Positions 60,985 through 64,000 of a stretch of DNA of 64,000 bases are shown here, in pieces. Position 1 is the stretch's first letter. Every line of letters starts with the position of its first letter. Source of the DNA: Cubamyces lactineus (lineage: Eukaryota > Basidiomycota > Agaricomycetes > Polyporales > Polyporaceae); contig JACDTU010000027.1 of the NCBI GenBank assembly GCA_022376465.1, forward strand, positions 186,001 through 250,000, read 5' to 3'. The notes below the pieces were generated by a model. It was not told the DNA's origin. It made no database searches and saw only the letters and a program-made list of their open reading frames with translations. The translations under genes were made by a program, and so were the position numbers.

Positions 60985-63900
60985 GTACACGATGCTATTG
61001 AGCCGGCACGAGCCGCTCATACGCCAACCACCCGGACGTGACACGCGGTCCGTCCTACATCCTCTCCAGTTACTGTGTACTCTTCCATTATCGCGTCCGT
61101 ACCCTGTATCACCATCAACCGTCCATAACCCACGTTCTGGTCTACTCAATGCGACTTCTTTACCCCTTCCCCTCGTCTTTGCTGTCCTGACAAGTGTACT
61201 TATGTATGTTTTGATCCTGTACGTTTCCCCTGTCCGCCGACATCGAATAAAACAACGTTGTTGTTATTTGACCGAGATCCCCGAGATAGGCGCCCTGGAG
61301 ATAAGATATGGACGATCAGCAATGATGTCACCTACTTCCCCGGACGTGCCTTACCCCGCATTAGGTACGGTACCTGGCGCCCACACAATGACGTCTATAG
61401 GCACAGAAGTCCGATACGTTCGGAATTCACCTTTGAGCGTGTCCGTGCCATCATTTCCAGTGCAAATACCTTCCGAATGTCATTCTTTCGACTACGCAGG
61501 CAAAAACAAAATGAATATATGTACTTCAAAGTCAGATATGATGCCTTCTGGACGTCTATACCCTGTATTATTCTTGTCGACTAGTAGTACTGCAGAAAAT
61601 GCGGAAAAACCGGAGAAAATCAAAGACAAAATAGGGGAATCCGGCAGTGAATCGGATAAGGAACCGAGGCATATGTCGGGGACCATGTATAAACGAATTG
61701 ACCGGAAAGTGAAGCCCGTCCCGGGTATAGTGCCAGAAGAGGTTCGAGTAGCCCGTCGGTTCCCTGAAAATCCATTAGATACCCTACCTATACTTTCGCT
61801 ACATATTCCGGAGTTTACCCCGACACCCAAACTGACGGTTGATCGGGTCAAGAAGATTAACATCAATAAGGAAGGATTCTTATGGCCCGAGGAAGAGAAA
61901 CTGTTTCTTCATATTTTGAAAATCAATGAACGGAGCATAGCCTTTACAGATTCTGAACGAGGTACAATGCATGACTCATATTTTACCCCGTACGTGATAC
62001 CTGTTGTTCCCCACATCCCATGGAAGCATAAAAATATTCCCATACCTCCCGGAGTCAAAGATAAAGTCATTGACTTACTCCGAGAGAAGATTGCAGCAGG
62101 TGTCTACGAGCCAAGTCAGTCATCATACTGATCAAGATGGTTTACAGTTGTTAAGAAGAATGGCGAACCACGGATTGTTCATGACCTTCAAGATTTAAAT
62201 CGAGTATCTATCCGGGATACTGGGAGTCCGCCTATTATGGAAGACTTCATCGAGCCATTTGTAGGATATCAATGCTATACAGTGTTCGATCTGTATTCAG
62301 GCTATGATGCGCGTCGTCTACACCCTCAGAGCCGGGATTTGACTGCGTTCTACACTCCATTGGGTTTGTTAAGAAATACAACAATGCCTCAAGGATTCAC
62401 AAATTCACCAGCGGAATTCCAAAATAGCATTTCATTTATTCTTCAGGATGAGATACCTCGTACAGCCAATGGATTTATTGATGATCTACCAATAAAAGGT
62501 CCGAAGACGCAATATCTTGACCAAAATGGAGAGCCAGAGGTACTTAAAGAAAACACAGGAATACGTCGATTCATATGGGAACATGCTGTGGATGTACACC
62601 GCATTCTACACCGTTTGGGACATGCGGGTGCAACAGTGTCAGGAAAGAAATTGCAATTGTGTAGGCCCGAAGTGATCATATTAGGACAAAAATGTAGTAA
62701 AAATGGTCGGGTGCCCGAGGAAGCCAAAATTGAAAAAGTCTTAAAGTGGCCAATACCAAGGACCGTGAAAGATGTTCGTGGATTCCTAGGATTATGTGGT
62801 ACAATGCGCATCTGGATCAGGAATTATTCAGCAATAGCTCGACCCTTGACAGAGCTAGTGCGCAAGGATGCAGAATTGATTTGGGATGATAGAAGAGACG
62901 AAGCCTTTGCGCGACTAAAGAAGTTGATTACAACTGCCCCGGCCTTAATAGCAATTGACTATTCATCGGATAGACCTGTATATATGTCAGTAGACTCAAG
63001 CCAGACAGCTGTCGGATTTATATTATCACAAGATGATGAACAAGGCCGGCGACATCCAGCACGGTATGGCTCACTTCCATTCAATGAAAGAGAAGCGAGA
63101 TATAGTCAACCTAAACTAGAACTATACGGATGTTTCCGAGCATTGCGACATTGGAGATTATACTTGTATGGAGTTAAAAAACTGGTTCTTGAGGTGGATG
63201 CCAAATATATTAAAGACATGCTCAATAATCCAGATCTACAACCAAATGCAACTATTAACAGATGGATTCAAGGAATTCTACTTTTTGATTTTGAGCTACG
63301 ACATGTACCCGCTGAAAAGCATAAAGGTCCAGATGCATTATCGCGAAGACGACCAACAGAGGAGGAAATAAAAGAAACAAATGAAATGGAGGAATGGCTT
63401 GAGGAGATCTCCCTGTATTTGCAAGAAGTAACAATGACCATATATCCAGCTGAAAAGCATGTATATTCCTTACCCTCTTTCACTTCCAAGGAAGATCGTT
63501 TGTCAAGAACACTTGGAGAGATTCGATGGTTTCTTCTTACGCTCAAGACGCCTGAATTCCAATCGACTCAGGAGAAGCGACGCTTCCTCCAAAAGGCGGC
63601 ACACTATTTTGTGAATGGTTCAGAAATGTATAGGAAAAGAAAACATGGTGTTCCAGTACTGGTAATACTAGGCCACGAGCGGAGATTGCGAGTTATGGAG
63701 CAGGCACATGAAGAACTTGGACATCGTGGCAGTTATGGAGTTTTCAATCATCTTAGGGATCGATTCTATTGGCCGCACATGTACCAGGATATACGACATC
63801 ACATCAGCACTTGTCATCAATGTCAGTTATGGAGTACAGTGAAAGTCGAGATACCCCCAACGATTCGCACACCTGTGTCAATTTTTACCCAAGTATACAT

Positions 63901-64000
63901 AGATGTGATGTTCATGCCAGACGCACATGGATACAAATATTTGGTTGCAGCCCGAGATGACCTAACACATGTAGCGGAAGGACGCGCATTGCGTAGAATT
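60985..64000 (+). pseudogene. pol: Element E pol (RT, RNase H, integrase), one stop, incomplete
   Basis: Conserved from about 61,690 (PEEVRVARRFPENPLDTLPI). RT: VVKKNGEPRIVHDLQDLNRV, YTVFDLYSGYDARRLHPQSR, GFIDDLPIKGP. RNase H: MSVDSSQTAVGFILS, ARYSQPKLELYGCFRALRHW. Integrase zinc finger: HEELGHRGSYGVFNHLRDRF...CHQC, then the start of the core at the window end. One in-frame TGA (62,129-62,131) lies between EPSQSSY and SRWFTVVKKNG, where relatives have Arg, so CGA to TGA is likely. After it the frame is open for 1.87 kb to the edge. Confidence 0.8.

Larger units (their letters stand above)
56180..64000 (+). mobile_element. Element E: Ty3/gypsy element of a different lineage (partial)
   Basis: LTR, tRNA-type PBS, gag-PR, a GC-rich extra ORF, then RT-RH-IN running off the window. 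AT-richer than A and D outside the extra ORF. Pol is of the divergent basidiomycete type (FIDDLPIKGP instead of the usual YxDD context). The 3' LTR lies outside the window. Confidence 0.85.

Overview
The window is nuclear DNA from a filamentous basidiomycete, most likely a wood-decay Agaricomycete. The signs are many 50-65 bp GT-AG introns, FunK1-type kinases, a secreted GMC oxidoreductase and abundant Ty3/gypsy and Ty1/copia retrotransposons. There is no bacterial or organellar signal.

Left part (1-27,800) is host DNA. In order: a type II 2-haloacid dehalogenase (-); the ribosome-associated Hsp70 Ssz1 (-), head to head with the ubiquitin protease Ubp14/USP5 (+); the histone chaperone Nap1 (+); a large disordered protein with a CDCA7-type zf-4CXXC_R1 zinc finger (+); a tandem duplication of FunK1-like kinase genes (-) with a decayed third fragment and a 364-bp MITE between the copies; a secreted GMC (glucose-oxidase-like) oxidoreductase (+) that seems to carry a one-base frameshift; and a tRNA-Gly(TCC).

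Right part (28,179-64,000) is a nest of LTR retrotransposons. Element A is a full-length Ty3/gypsy chromovirus (28,442-36,098, TSD ATTTG) inserted in one LTR of element B, an older LTR element (28,324-38,287). Element D is a full-length Ty3/gypsy chromovirus with 693-bp LTRs (40,952-49,268, TSD GGGTT) inserted in the 5' LTR of element C, a Ty1/copia element with one intact polyprotein (40,760-55,804, TSD CATTC). Element E, a third and different gypsy lineage, starts near 56,180 and runs off the window. Gypsy and copia LTR relics and low-complexity DNA fill the gaps.

The most unusual content is extra coding capacity in the two complete gypsy elements. Element D carries, on the opposite strand between pol and the 3' LTR, an intact three-exon gene (426 aa, own TATA box) whose product has a perfect Zn(II)2Cys6 cysteine pattern; its LTRs are packed with CCG triplets, the half-site such proteins bind. 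Element A carries three extra sense ORFs after pol, two tiny membrane proteins and a cysteine-rich protein, each starting 1-6 nt after the previous stop codon. Both elements also show a -1 frameshift heptamer directly before the gag stop and a primer-binding site complementary to the predicted 5' end of their own RNA (Tf1-like self-priming), whereas the copia element has a half-tRNA-iMet primer site.
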